Below are positions 25,494 through 34,871 of a stretch of DNA of 64,000 nucleotides, piece after piece. The DNA comes from DATBQN01 sp963799925 (GTDB taxonomy: Bacteria > Acidobacteriota > Thermoanaerobaculia > Multivoradales > UBA5704). Made by a program: the position numbers and the translations under genes. Within the stretch, counting starts at the first letter, position 1. Each line of letters starts with the position of its first letter. The stretch is taken from contig CAWCYZ010000004.1 of the NCBI GenBank assembly GCA_963799925.1, positions 1,798,001 to 1,862,000 on the forward strand. Direction: 5' to 3'. The notes below the pieces were generated by a model. The model ran no database searches. It was not told the origin of the DNA and saw only the letters and a program-made list of their open reading frames with translations.

Positions 25494-25928
25494 TCACCGC
25501 GCGCGCCTCTTGGGCGGCCGCTCGGTCACCATGCCGACGTGCTGGATGCCGCCGCGCTGGAGGATGTCGAGCACGTCGACCACCTTGCCGTAGGCGGCGT
25601 CGCGGTCGCCCTTGAGGAACACCGTGTCGTCGTGGCGCCGGGCGATCGTCGTCTTCAAGCGGTCGACGAGGTCGGCGGCGGCCACCGGGGTCTCCTGGAT
25701 GTAGACCAGGCCGTCCTTGTTGATCGAGACGACGAGCGGGTCCTCGACCTTGACCGGCAGGGCCTTGGCCTGGGAGCGGGGGAGGGCGACGTCGATCCCC
25801 TGGTGGAGCATCGGCGCCGCGACCATGAAGATGATCAGCAGCACGAGCATCACGTCGACCAGCGGCGTGACGTTGATGTCGCCCAGGACCTGATCGTCGT
25901 CGCCGCCGCCGCGGGGGTTGAAGGCCAT
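25494..25928 (-). CDS. tolR: TolR/ExbD biopolymer transport protein
   Basis: A 144-residue inner-membrane stator component. DINVTPLVDVMLVLLIIFMVAAPM holds the essential membrane Asp (in PLVDVMLVLL). The periplasmic domain VSINKDGLVYIQETPV...VFLKGDRDAAYGKVVDVLDILQRGGI is typical. MAFNPRGGGDDDQVLGDIN is the standard start (ATG 25928). Confidence 0.95.
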   Translation of the reverse strand: MAFNPRGGGDDDQVLGDINVTPLVDVMLVLLIIFMVAAPMLHQGIDVALPRSQAKALPVKVEDPLVVSINKDGLVYIQETPVAAADLVDRLKTTIARRHDDTVFLKGDRDAAYGKVVDVLDILQRGGIQHVGMVTERPPKRRAR

Positions 25929-26015
25929 GCGGTCTCTCCTAACGAGGCATCTTCGTCGAACGCTCGCGATCAGTCCTGGGACCATAGAACCATTCGCCGA
26001 CCTGGACGCAACCGC

Positions 26016-26741
26016 TCACGTGAAGTTCCGCTCCGCCAGGTTGAGGAGCTCGAGGACGAAATCGTCCATCCGCGCCTTCAGGCGGCGGGTGCGGTTGGCG
26101 AAGTAGTTGTAGCCGATCAGGGCCGGAATGGCCGCGGCGAGGCCGGCGGCGGTGTTGACCAGGGCCTCGGCGATGCCGGGGGCGACCGCCACGATCGAGG
26201 TCGAGCCGGAGGCGCCGATGTCGCCGAAGGCGACCATGATCCCCCACACGGTGCCGAAGAGGCCGATGAAGGGCGCCGCGGCGGCGGTGGTGGCGAGGAA
26301 CGGCGTCCAGCGCGAGACCCCCTGGACCTCGACGCTGATCGCCCGCGCCAGGCTGCGCTCGAGCGACGGCAGCGAGGTGATCCGGTAGTCGTGGCCCTCG
26401 CTGCCCGGCGCCAGGTCGCGCGCGTGCTTGATCTGCCCGTCGATCTCGGCGTAGCCGGCCTGGAAGATGCCGACCAGGGGCGAGGAGTGGAGCTTGCCCG
26501 CCTGGGCGTTGACCTCGCTGAAGCGCGCGCTGCGGTGGAACGCCTCGAGGAACTGCCCGCTGTGGGAGTCGGCGCGGCGGAACTGGACGAGCTTGCCGAG
26601 GATGATGGCCCAGGAGACGAGCGAGAGCAGGGCGAGGATCGCCAGGATCAGCTTGGCGACCGGCCCCGCTTCGGCGAAGGCGTCGAACAGCCCGCGGGCG
26701 CCCGCCGGCCCCGTCTCGAGCGCGATGGTCAGAAACGGCAT
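26016..26741 (-). CDS. tolQ: TolQ/ExbB proton-channel subunit
   Basis: A 241-residue inner-membrane protein with three membrane segments: residues about 27-50 (LILAILALLSLVSWAIILGKLVQF), 135-160 (FLATTAAAAPFIGLFGTVWGIMVAF) and 178-200 (ALVNTAAGLAAAIPALIGYNYFANR). GLFGTVWGIM and NTAAGLAAAIPA are the signature sequences. With TolR it forms the proton-driven motor. ATG 26741 has a GGAGGGGG site 7 nt upstream. It is the first gene of the operon. Confidence 0.96.
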   Translation of the reverse strand: MPFLTIALETGPAGARGLFDAFAEAGPVAKLILAILALLSLVSWAIILGKLVQFRRADSHSGQFLEAFHRSARFSEVNAQAGKLHSSPLVGIFQAGYAEIDGQIKHARDLAPGSEGHDYRITSLPSLERSLARAISVEVQGVSRWTPFLATTAAAAPFIGLFGTVWGIMVAFGDIGASGSTSIVAVAPGIAEALVNTAAGLAAAIPALIGYNYFANRTRRLKARMDDFVLELLNLAERNFT

Positions 26742-26909
26742 GCTCGATCCCCCTCCCGCAGAGTCCCGGGCGGCCATGGGGCCGGCCGGAACGGCGCCGC
26801 AGCGCGCCGCATTGTCATGATTCCAGTTCCTGGAGCCGCACCGGGTGGCCGGTGAGCAAAGCGCGTGCCCGAGCTTATCTGGAAAGGCGGGCGCGAGAGC
26901 GGGCAGAAG

Positions 26910-27776
26910 CTACGACGGCGCCTCCTCCGCGGGGGGCGGCGGGAGCGGCGGCGGGTCCGCGCGGCGCTCGCCGGGCGCGGGGCCGACCGGCGGCAGGACG
27001 ACCTCGTGGCGGCGGAGGAAGTCGTTCCTGGCCGCCTCGATGATGGGGAGGGCGCCGGCGACGTCGTCCACCCAGTGGACGACCCCGAAGTCCGCGGCGG
27101 AGGCGAGGCCGCGCTCGACGATCTGCTCCTCGACCCAGCTCCGCAGGTCGCGCCACATCGGCCCCACGAAGACCAGCGGCCGGTCGCGGACGAGGTGGAC
27201 CTGGAGGAGCTGCCAGACCATCAGCGCTTCGAGCGTGGTGCCGATGCCGCCGTCGACGACGACGTAGGCGTGCGACAGCCGGATGAACTGGTGGAGGCGC
27301 GAGAAGAAGGTGGGGTGCTGCGCCACCTCGTCGAGGAAGGGGTTCGGCTGCTCTTCCATCGGCAGCAGGATGGTCAGGCCGAAGCTCCGCGTCTTATGGC
27401 GGTAGGCGCCGCGGCGGGCGCCCTCGTTGGCGGCGCTCATCAGCCCCGGGCCGCCGCCGGTGACGATGTCGCAGCCGAGCTCGGAGAGCCGGCGCGCCAG
27501 CTCGCGGACGCGGGCGTAGTTCTCGTCCTCCGGAAGGATGCGGCTGGAGCCGAAGATCGCCACCCGGAAGTAGCGCCGCTCGACCGGTGCCCGGCGGTCG
27601 AGCCAGGCGACGGCGCGGTAGAGCGCGAGGATGGCGCGGTCGAAGAGGCGCAGGGCCTTGGTGCGCCCCTTGCGGCGCAGCCGGCGCGTCGGGGTTTCGC
27701 GCGGCGCGGCGGCGGGCGGGGGGAGGATCTGGCGGGACGGCGGAGTCATCGCGGGCGATTGTAGGAGCCTGGCCAT
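26910..27776 (-). CDS. LOG family protein (cytokinin-riboside phosphohydrolase-like)
   Basis: A 288-residue nucleotide-monophosphate phosphoribohydrolase-like protein with Rossmann-type fold. GGGPGLMSAANEGARRG and GGIGTTLEAL are the LOG signatures (the second PGGxGTxxE); VAIFGSSRI opens the domain. The basic N-terminal 70 residues are poorly conserved. Start uncertain: ATG 27776 or 27749, neither with a good ribosome site. Ends 106 bp before tolQ on the same strand. Family members remove ribose 5-phosphate from nucleotides; the substrate here is unknown. Confidence 0.88.
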   Translation of the reverse strand: MARLLQSPAMTPPSRQILPPPAAAPRETPTRRLRRKGRTKALRLFDRAILALYRAVAWLDRRAPVERRYFRVAIFGSSRILPEDENYARVRELARRLSELGCDIVTGGGPGLMSAANEGARRGAYRHKTRSFGLTILLPMEEQPNPFLDEVAQHPTFFSRLHQFIRLSHAYVVVDGGIGTTLEALMVWQLLQVHLVRDRPLVFVGPMWRDLRSWVEEQIVERGLASAADFGVVHWVDDVAGALPIIEAARNDFLRRHEVVLPPVGPAPGERRADPPPLPPPPAEEAPS

Positions 27777-27958
27777 GAAATGGACAGGCCGCGAGCGGGC
27801 GTTCGGGCGGCGCGGAATGATTCCACCGGCCGGCAGGTTGCTCTCGAAAGGACAGCAGGTCGGGGAGGCCTTTTTTCACCAGGAGCTGGTATCCTCCCAG
27901 GGCCGAGAGGTCGGCCGCGGGAGCGCGCCCGCGGGACCGCTCTTCCGCTCGCGCGGCG

Positions 27959-29128
27959 ATGCCGCGCCATCTATCGAGAGCATCGGAGCCCAACTTGAGC
28001 GAAGGCAGACCTCCCATCTCCATCCTCAACACCACGTTCCTCCTCGGAACGTTCGCCATCGCCGCCGTCGGCACTCCCTGGTACCTGTGGCGCCACGGGC
28101 TCGGCTGGCCCGAGGCCCTGACCTTCCTCGGCATCTGGCTCGCCGTCGGCGTCTCGATCACCGCCGGCTACCATCGCCTCTTCTCCCACAAGACCTATCA
28201 GGCCTCCTGGCCGGTGCGGCTCTTCTTCCTCGTCTTCGGCGCCGGCGCGCTCGAGAACTCGGTGCTCAACTGGGCCGCCGACCACCGCGTCCACCACTCG
28301 CACACCGACGACGAGCGCGACCCCTACAACATCCAGAAGGGATTCTGGTGGGCGCACATGGGCTGGATCTTCTTCCAGAACGAGACGCCCAGCGCCACCG
28401 TGGTGCGCGACCTGGCCGAGGACCCGCTGGTGGTCTGGCAGGACCGCTGGTACGTCCCCATCGGCATCGCCGTCGCCCTGGGAATCCCGCTCGCCGTCGG
28501 CTTCGCCACCGGGCACGTCCTCGGCTGCCTCATCATCGGCTGCGTGCTCCGCATCGTCGTCAGCCATCACGGCACCTTCTTCATCAACAGCCTCTGCCAC
28601 ATGGTCGGCCGCCAGCCCTACAGCCGCGAGCACAGCGCCCGCGACAGCACGGTGATGGCGGTGCTCGCCTTCGGCGAGGGCTACCACAACTACCACCACA
28701 GCTTCCCGTTCGACTACCGCAACGGCATCAAGGGCTGGCACTTCGATCCCGCCAAGTGGCTGATCTACGGCCTGTCGCGGCTCGGTCTCGCCAAGAACCT
28801 GCGGCGCGCCTCGGACGTGGCGATCCTGAAGGCCAAGGTCGAGGTCCAGTTCGCCAAGGCGCGCGAGCACATGGACGGCACGGTCGCCGACCTGCGCGAC
28901 AGCTACGAGCGCCGCCTCCACGACGCCTACGCCTCGGTGCAGAGGGCGATGCACGACCTCCTCGCCTTCGAGCGCCGCAAGGCGCCGGCGCCGCCGCCGG
29001 AGCTGGAGCACCTGCCGCACGAGACCCGGCTGGGGATGGTCCACAACGCCCTCGAGCAGGCGCTCGCCGAGTGGCGGCAGATCCTGCGCCAGATGAAGCG
29101 GCTGCCGGGCGGCGCCGCGACCGCCTGA
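27959..29128 (+). CDS. Acyl-lipid/acyl-CoA delta-9 fatty-acid desaturase
   Basis: Membrane di-iron desaturase that introduces a cis double bond in fatty acyl chains. Three histidine boxes are intact: HRLFSH, HRVHH and HNYHH (in GEGYHNYHHSFP). Four membrane segments surround them. Beyond the core (about residue 280) lies an extra 110-residue helical tail (KAREHMDGTVADLRDSYERRLHDAY...) predicted coiled coil, not found in standard DesC proteins. ATG 27959 is used; a TTG at 27995 with GGAG upstream is an alternative. Confidence 0.9.
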   Translation: MPRHLSRASEPNLSEGRPPISILNTTFLLGTFAIAAVGTPWYLWRHGLGWPEALTFLGIWLAVGVSITAGYHRLFSHKTYQASWPVRLFFLVFGAGALENSVLNWAADHRVHHSHTDDERDPYNIQKGFWWAHMGWIFFQNETPSATVVRDLAEDPLVVWQDRWYVPIGIAVALGIPLAVGFATGHVLGCLIIGCVLRIVVSHHGTFFINSLCHMVGRQPYSREHSARDSTVMAVLAFGEGYHNYHHSFPFDYRNGIKGWHFDPAKWLIYGLSRLGLAKNLRRASDVAILKAKVEVQFAKAREHMDGTVADLRDSYERRLHDAYASVQRAMHDLLAFERRKAPAPPPELEHLPHETRLGMVHNALEQALAEWRQILRQMKRLPGGAATA

Positions 29129-29138
29129 GCCCCTCGCC

Positions 29139-30637
29139 GTGAGCGCGACGACCGGGCCGCCTCCGCGCGGGGCTCCTCGCCGTCTGTGCCGCGGCTCTTG
29201 TCGCCCCTCTGTCTCTCGCCGCTCTGCCGCCGGCTGCAGGCCAGCCGGCGGCCGCCCCGTCTCCGATCGTCGCCCCGTCTCCGGCCGCCGCCCTGCCCGC
29301 GAACGTCCTCGCCGCCGCCGCGGCCCTCCGCGACACCGCGCTGCGCGGCACCCGCGCCTTCGACATCGTCCGCTCGCTGACCGTCGAGGTCGGCCCGCGC
29401 TCGGCGGGGTCGGCCGGCGACCGGGCGGCGGTCGAGTGGGGCCTGCGCACGCTCCGCGCGCTCGGCCTCGCGAACGTCCATGCCGAGCCGGTCGCGGTGC
29501 CGCACTGGGAGCGCGGCGAGATCGCCGGCGAGATCCTCTCGCCGTATCCGCAGCCGGTCGTCCTGACCGCCCTCGGCGGCAGCGTCGCGACGCCGGAAGC
29601 CGGGATCACCGCCGAGGTCGTCGCGGTGCCCTCGCTCGACGCGGCTCGACCGGCTCGACCCCGCCCGGGTGCGCGGCAGGATCGTCTTCTTCGACGCCCC
29701 CATGGAGCGCACCCGAGACGGCTCGGGCTACGAACGCGCCGTCGCCGTGCGCGGCGCCGGCCCGTCGCGGGCGGCGAAGCTCGGCGCCGTCGCCGTCCTC
29801 ATCCGCTCCATGGCGACCGGCACCGACCGTTTCGCCCACACCGGCGGCACCCGCTACGCCGAGGGGGTGCCGCGCATCCCGGCGGCGGCGCTGGCGGTGC
29901 CCGACGCCGACCTCCTGGCGGCCGAGGTGGCGAGCGGCAAGCCGGTCACCTTTCGCCTCCGCCTCGCCAGCCGCGAGCTCCCCGAGGCGCGGTCGGCCAA
30001 CGTGATCGGCGACATCGTGGGGCGCGAGCTCCCGGGCGAGGTGGTGCTGATCGGCGCGCACCTCGACTCCTGGGACCTGGGGACGGGGGCGATCGACGAC
30101 GGCGCCGGCGTCGCCATCGTCGGCGAGGCGGCGCGGCAGATCCTGGCGCGGAGGGAGCGGCCGCGGCGGACGATCCGGGTGATCCTCTACGCCAACGAGG
30201 AGTTCGGGCTCTCCGGCGCCCGCGCCTACGCCGCGGCCCACGCCGCCGAGCTGCCGCGCCACGTCTTCGCCTCCGAGTCGGATCTCGGCTCCGGGCGCGT
30301 CTGGCGGCTGCAGTCGCGGGTGGCGCCCGACCGGCTGCCGCTCGCCGCCGGCATCGCCCGCCTGCTGGCGCCGCTCGGGGTGGAGCCGGGCGGCAACGAC
30401 GCCGAGGGCGGCGCCGACACCACTCCCTTAGCGCCGGCGGGCGTCCCCGTCCTCGAGCTCGACCAGGACGCCAGCCGCTACTTCGACTATCACCACACCG
30501 CCGACGACACCCTCGACAAGATCGATCCCAAGGATCTCGACCAGAACGTCGCCGCCTGGGCGGCGGTGGCCTGGGCCGTGGCCGACATGCCGGGCGACCT
30601 CGGCCGCGCGCCGCAGCCGGGTCATCCCAGGCGGTAG
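29139..30637 (+). CDS. Secreted M28-family metallopeptidase (PA-domain aminopeptidase), frame-disrupted
   Basis: Zinc aminopeptidase or carboxypeptidase Q-like enzyme. GTG 29139 leads, after one extra base near 29157, into a signal peptide (RAGLLAVCAAALVAPLSLAAL). A second extra base near 29646 interrupts the protein just before the PA domain (RGRIVFFDAP...). The catalytic domain carries the zinc ligands in GAHLDSWDLGTGAIDDGAG, NEEFGLSG and YFDYHHTADD. With both bases removed it is about 498 residues and intact in sequence. It pairs by context with the downstream convergent M13 peptidase in extracellular peptide degradation. Confidence 0.85.
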
Positions 30638-30701
30638 GCGCGGGGTCTGGACGGCTAGGCGCTGCTCGCCGCCCGCTCGGCGGCCGGCGGCGCCCCGTCC
30701 C

Positions 30702-32804
30702 TTACCAGACCCGGCAGACCTTGCGGTTGACCATCGGCGACCCCGGTTTGCACTGGAAGGCGGCGGCGAACTCGGGCAGGTTGGCGACGACGCCGTTGGT
30801 GCGGTACTTCTCGGGCGAGTGCGGGTCGACCGTCGCCCGCAGGCGCTTCTGCTCGTCGCGCTCGTTGGTGCACCAGCTCTGGGCGTAGCCGACGAAGAAG
30901 CGCTGCTCGGGGCGCAAGCCGTCGATGGGTTTCAGATCCTGCCCCTTGGTCTGCTCGCGCCAGGCGATGTGGGCGAGGATCAGGCCGCCGAGGTCGGCGA
31001 CGTCCTCGCCCAGGGTCAGCTTGCCGTTCAGCTTGATCGAGTCGACGACGGTGTATTGGGAGTACTGGTCCGAGATGCAGGCGGCGCGCTCGACGTAGCG
31101 CTGGGCGTCGACCGGGGTCCACCAGTCGTGGAGGTTGCCCTTGGCGTCGAACAGCCGCCCCTGGTCGTCGAAGCCGTGGGTCAGCTCGTGGCCGATCGTC
31201 CCGCCGGTGTCGCCGTAGTTGGGGGCGTCGTCGGCCCGCAGGTCGAAGGCCGGCGGCTGGAGGACGCCGGCGGGGAAGTTGACGTCGTTCATCTGCGGGT
31301 TGTAGTAGGCGTTGACCGTCGGCGCCGTCATCTGCCACTCGCCGCGGTCGAGCGGCTTGCCGATCTTCGCCAGCTCGCGGCGGAACTCGAAGGCGAGGCC
31401 GCGCGCGGCGTCGCCGGCGAAGTCGCCGCGCGAGACGGCGAGCGCGCCGTAGTCGCGCCAGCGATCGGGGTAGCCGACCTTGTTGGCGACCGCGGCGAGC
31501 TTCTCGAGGGCGCCCTTCCGGGTGGCGGGCGACATCCAGCCGGCCTCGCGGATGCGCTGTCCCATCGCCGCCTCGATCTCCTTGACCATCTGGACCGTCC
31601 GCGCCTTCGCCTCGGGGCTGAACCGCTCCTCGACGTAGACCTTGCCGAGCGCCTCGCCCAGGTCGCGGTTGACGAAGCGGACGCAGCGCTTCCAGCGCGG
31701 GCTGAGCTCCTGGGCGCCGGTCAGCCGCTTGCCGTTGAACTCGAAGCTCGCCTGGACGAACGGCTGCGACAGGTAGCTCGCCCGGCCGGCGATCAGGTGC
31801 CAGCGGAGATAGCTCTTCCACCCGTCGAGGGGGACCGCTCGGAGCTCGGCCTCGAGCCCCTGGAAGAAGCCGGGGACGGCGACGTTGAGCGACGCGAGAT
31901 GGGCGAGGCCCATCGCCGCGAGATAGCGCCCCCAGGCGAAGTCGGGGGAGAGGGCGGCGAGCTGGGCGCGCGACAGCGTGTGGTCGAGCCGCTTGGGATC
32001 GCGCCGCTCGACGCGGGTGAGCGAGGCGCGGGCGAGCGCCGTCTCGATCGCCATCACCTCCCGTGCCGCGGCCGCGGCGTGCGCCGGCGCCTCGCCGGCG
32101 AGCTCGAGCATCCGCTGCACGTGGGCGACGTAGGCCTGGCGCAGCTCGGCCTTCTCCTTGCCGGGGTCGAGATAGTAGTCGCGGTCGGGCAGGCCGAGGC
32201 CGCCCTGATCGGCGCTGGCGACGACGCGGCTGACGTCCCGATAGGAGGGCGTCGAGCTGAAGGAGAAGAGGAGCGCCTTGGCGCTGCCGGTCGCCTCGCT
32301 CGTCGGCTGGAGCGCGGCGACGACGTCGGCGAGGCCGGCCTTCGACCGCAGGGCCGCGATCCGCGCCAGATCGGCGGCGAGCGGCTGCGCGCCTTTCGCC
32401 TCGACGGCCTTCTCGTCCATGCAGGCGGCGTAGTAGTCGCCGATCTTCTTGCGGTCGGGGTCGGCGGCGGCGGCCGCCGCGCCGGCCGCCGACCGCTCGA
32501 GGATCTGCCGCAGGGTCTCATTGGTCTCCTCCTGCAGCTTGCTGTAGGTGCCCCAGCTCGAGCGGTCGGGCGGAATCGGGTTCTTCCGCATCCAGCCGCC
32601 GCAGGAGTAGGTGTAGAAGTCGGCGCACGGGTCGACGCTCGCGTCCATCGACGTCAGGTCGAGCACCGGCTCGGGCTGCGACGGGCCGGCGGACGGGGCG
32701 ACAGCAGGCGCGGGAGCCGTGGGCTGGGCGGCGGCGATCACGGCGCCGGCGCCGGCGCCGAGGGCGAATGCGAGGACGGTCGGGAGCAGGTCTCGGCGAG
32801 TCAT
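30702..32804 (-). CDS. M13-family zinc endopeptidase (neprilysin/PepO-like)
   Basis: A 700-residue gluzincin. The signal (LPTVLAFALGAGAGAVIAAA) is followed by an N-terminal domain starting DASVDPCADFYTYSCGGWMRKNPIP, the M13 hallmark. The catalytic site is HELTH (539-543) with the third ligand in GEDVADLGG (about 599-607); VNAYYNPQMNDVNFPAG and the C-terminal CxxW-like CRVW complete the family pattern. Exported, probably periplasmic or surface. Degrades small peptides. Length is standard. It starts with ATG 32804 after GGAGGAAC. Confidence 0.97.
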   Translation of the reverse strand: MTRRDLLPTVLAFALGAGAGAVIAAAQPTAPAPAVAPSAGPSQPEPVLDLTSMDASVDPCADFYTYSCGGWMRKNPIPPDRSSWGTYSKLQEETNETLRQILERSAAGAAAAAADPDRKKIGDYYAACMDEKAVEAKGAQPLAADLARIAALRSKAGLADVVAALQPTSEATGSAKALLFSFSSTPSYRDVSRVVASADQGGLGLPDRDYYLDPGKEKAELRQAYVAHVQRMLELAGEAPAHAAAAAREVMAIETALARASLTRVERRDPKRLDHTLSRAQLAALSPDFAWGRYLAAMGLAHLASLNVAVPGFFQGLEAELRAVPLDGWKSYLRWHLIAGRASYLSQPFVQASFEFNGKRLTGAQELSPRWKRCVRFVNRDLGEALGKVYVEERFSPEAKARTVQMVKEIEAAMGQRIREAGWMSPATRKGALEKLAAVANKVGYPDRWRDYGALAVSRGDFAGDAARGLAFEFRRELAKIGKPLDRGEWQMTAPTVNAYYNPQMNDVNFPAGVLQPPAFDLRADDAPNYGDTGGTIGHELTHGFDDQGRLFDAKGNLHDWWTPVDAQRYVERAACISDQYSQYTVVDSIKLNGKLTLGEDVADLGGLILAHIAWREQTKGQDLKPIDGLRPEQRFFVGYAQSWCTNERDEQKRLRATVDPHSPEKYRTNGVVANLPEFAAAFQCKPGSPMVNRKVCRVW

Positions 32805-32850
32805 CGTTCCTCCGGGAGACGGATGTGCGGAGATGGACCCAAGGGAGCGG

Positions 32851-33621
32851 CTACGGCCGACCGGCGCGCAGGGCGATCGGCCAGCGGATGTCGCGCGGCG
32901 CGGCGGGGTCGCCCCAGGCGGCGGCGAGCTCGGGGAGGAGGGTCGCGACCGGGTCCTCGCCCGTCGCCGCGCGGTAGCGCTGCACCGCCGACCAGGTGCG
33001 CAGGTAGCCCGCGAACCGTTCGAGCGGCCAGCGCTCGTGGAGCTCGAAGGGCGGCGTCGGGATCTCGTCGAGCGGGAAGGGGATCGTACGGTACTCCTCG
33101 TCGACCCACCGCCGGCCCGGCGGCCAGTAGGAGCCGACGACCTCGTGCGCCAGCCGGTCGAGGAGGGGGTCGATCTCGGGGGAGATCCGCGCGTAGTCGT
33201 AGGTCCACGCCGCGAGGGCGCCGCCCGGCGCCAGCACGCGGCGGACCTCGGCGTAGAAGCGGTCGAAGTCGAACCAGTGGAGGGCCTGGGCGACGGTCAC
33301 CAGGTCGACCGAGGCGTCGGCCAGGCCGGAGCTCTCGGCCGGCGCCACCCGGTACTCGATCCGCGGGTGGGGGGCAGCCTGCGCGATCTGCTGCGGCGAG
33401 GCGTCGGTCGCGATCACCCGGGCGAAGAATTCGACGATGCCGTGCGCCGCCTGGCCGTTGCCGGTGGCGCAGTCCCAGGCCAGGCGGTGGTCGGCCGGCG
33501 GCACGGGGAGCGTGGCGACGAAGGCGGGGAGGCCGGCGGGGTAGGCGGGCCGGAAGGCGGCGTAGGCGGCGGCGTGGCCGGAGAAGTGGTCTTCGAAGCT
33601 CACGGCGGGGAAGTCTGCCAC
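32851..33621 (-). CDS. Class I SAM-dependent methyltransferase
   Basis: A cytosolic methyltransferase of about 256 residues of the Trm9/UbiE-like class. DHFSGHAAAYAAFRPAYP precedes the SAM loop LAWDCATGNGQAAHGI; ATDASPQQIAQAA and APAESSGLADASVDLVTVAQALHWFDFDRFYAEVRRVLAPGG are motifs II and III/post-III. GTG 33621 is chosen because it begins the domain; GTG 33603 is a shorter option. Substrate unknown. 46 bp after the four-helix-bundle gene on the same strand. Confidence 0.88.
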   Translation of the reverse strand: MADFPAVSFEDHFSGHAAAYAAFRPAYPAGLPAFVATLPVPPADHRLAWDCATGNGQAAHGIVEFFARVIATDASPQQIAQAAPHPRIEYRVAPAESSGLADASVDLVTVAQALHWFDFDRFYAEVRRVLAPGGALAAWTYDYARISPEIDPLLDRLAHEVVGSYWPPGRRWVDEEYRTIPFPLDEIPTPPFELHERWPLERFAGYLRTWSAVQRYRAATGEDPVATLLPELAAAWGDPAAPRDIRWPIALRAGRP

Positions 33622-33667
33622 GAGATGCCCCACTCGGCGAGAGGGCCCGGCAACGGCAGACCGGTAC

Positions 33668-34057
33668 CTAGATCGGCGGCCCGCCGGCCGCCGACTCGCG
33701 GGCCAGCGCCGCCTCGGCCGCCGCCTGCTCGGCGAGGAGGTCGCGCTCGGCCGCCTCGGGGAGGTGCCCCGCCAGTCGGCAGAGGCGGGCCTGCCGGGCG
33801 ACCTCACGCAGCGCCGTGCGGCTGGCGTCGAGGGCGGCGGAGCCGGCGGCGCTGGCCGGCTCGGCTCCGGCCTCGAGGAGAGAGACCGCCGCGGCGACCG
33901 AGGCGCGCCGCAACGCCTGCACCGCGTCGGGCGGCGCGGCGGCCCAGGGCTGGGTGGCGCCGTAGACGCTCGCCACCAGGCGGCGGGCGTGCTCCCAGGC
34001 GCTCGAGCGGTGGATCTCGCGCAACGCTTCGCTCCCTCTCCGGTCGGCGGCCGCCAT
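33668..34057 (-). CDS. Four-helix-bundle protein (23S rRNA intervening-sequence family)
   Basis: A 129-residue helical protein. SSAWEHARRLVASVYGAT, ALRRASVAAAVSLLEAGAEP, LDASRTALREVARQARLCRLAGHL and ERDLLAEQAAAEAALARE fit the four helices of the S23/IVP family, in which a pentameric bundle of unknown function is encoded inside rRNA inserts or free-standing. Here it is free-standing. ATG 34057 is chosen; the frame runs upstream to 34132 without support. Confidence 0.72.
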   Translation of the reverse strand: MAAADRRGSEALREIHRSSAWEHARRLVASVYGATQPWAAAPPDAVQALRRASVAAAVSLLEAGAEPASAAGSAALDASRTALREVARQARLCRLAGHLPEAAERDLLAEQAAAEAALARESAAGGPPI

Positions 34058-34203
34058 GCGGCGGGCGCGCCGAGGGCCGCCAGCCGTGAAGCCGTCCTTA
34101 TACACAACGCCCGAGCCGCCGCGGAGTTTCACCGGCGGACGGTGTTACCATCCCGCCGTCGCGCCGATCACCCAGTCATCACATCGAGAGGAGAGGTGAA
34201 TCC

Positions 34204-34854
34204 ATGAAGGCGGCAGCCATCCTCAAGTGGTTGAGGCCGAAGGAGGGGCGCTTCCAGGAGCTGCTCGACCTCGACACCGCGAACCTGGTGAAGGGGGCCG
34301 GGCTGTTCGCCGAGATCGCCGCCAGCCGCAGCCTCGCCGACCGCCGGGTGAAGTGGGTCGAGCTCAAGAAGATCGAGCACGAGGGCGACGGCCTCACCCG
34401 GCAGATCTTCGACGCCCTCAATTCCACCTTCATCACCCCGCTCGACCGCGAGGACATCCGCTCGATCGGCACGGACTTGGACGACATCCTCGACTACCTG
34501 GAGGCGGTGGCGCACGACCTCGTCCTCTTCGAGCTCGAGGAGTCGCCCGAGGCCCTGCGCCAGTTCGCCGACATCCTGGTCAAGACCGTGGCGGAGATCG
34601 CCCTCATCACCTCCCTCGTCTGGGACCTCGGCAACGAGACCCGCATCCGCGAGGGCATGGTGCGCATCTCCGACTTCGAGAACCAGGCCGATCAGCTCTA
34701 CGCGACGGTCATCGCGGACCTCTTCAGGGACAGCCGGCGCAACGCGATCGAGGTCCTCAAGTGGAAAGAGGTGTACGAGGGGCTCGAGGACGCCTGCGAC
34801 CAGTGCAAGGACTACACGCACATCGTCGGCAACGTCGTGGTGAAGAACTCCTAG
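34204..34854 (+). CDS. DUF47/PhoU-like phosphate transport regulator
   Basis: A 216-residue cytoplasmic helical protein of the DUF47 family (Pit accessory). EKRRVKWVELKKIEHEGDGLTRQIFDALNSTFITPLDREDIRSIGTDLDDILDYLE-type sequence (residues 50-100) matches the metal-binding PhoU-like repeats; ISDFENQADQLY begins the second. It sits 17 bp before the Pit permease gene, the usual DUF47-pit pairing, and probably gates low-affinity phosphate uptake. Confidence 0.95.
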   Translation: MKAAAILKWLRPKEGRFQELLDLDTANLVKGAGLFAEIAASRSLADRRVKWVELKKIEHEGDGLTRQIFDALNSTFITPLDREDIRSIGTDLDDILDYLEAVAHDLVLFELEESPEALRQFADILVKTVAEIALITSLVWDLGNETRIREGMVRISDFENQADQLYATVIADLFRDSRRNAIEVLKWKEVYEGLEDACDQCKDYTHIVGNVVVKNS

Positions 34855-34871
34855 GCCCGCCCGACGACCTC

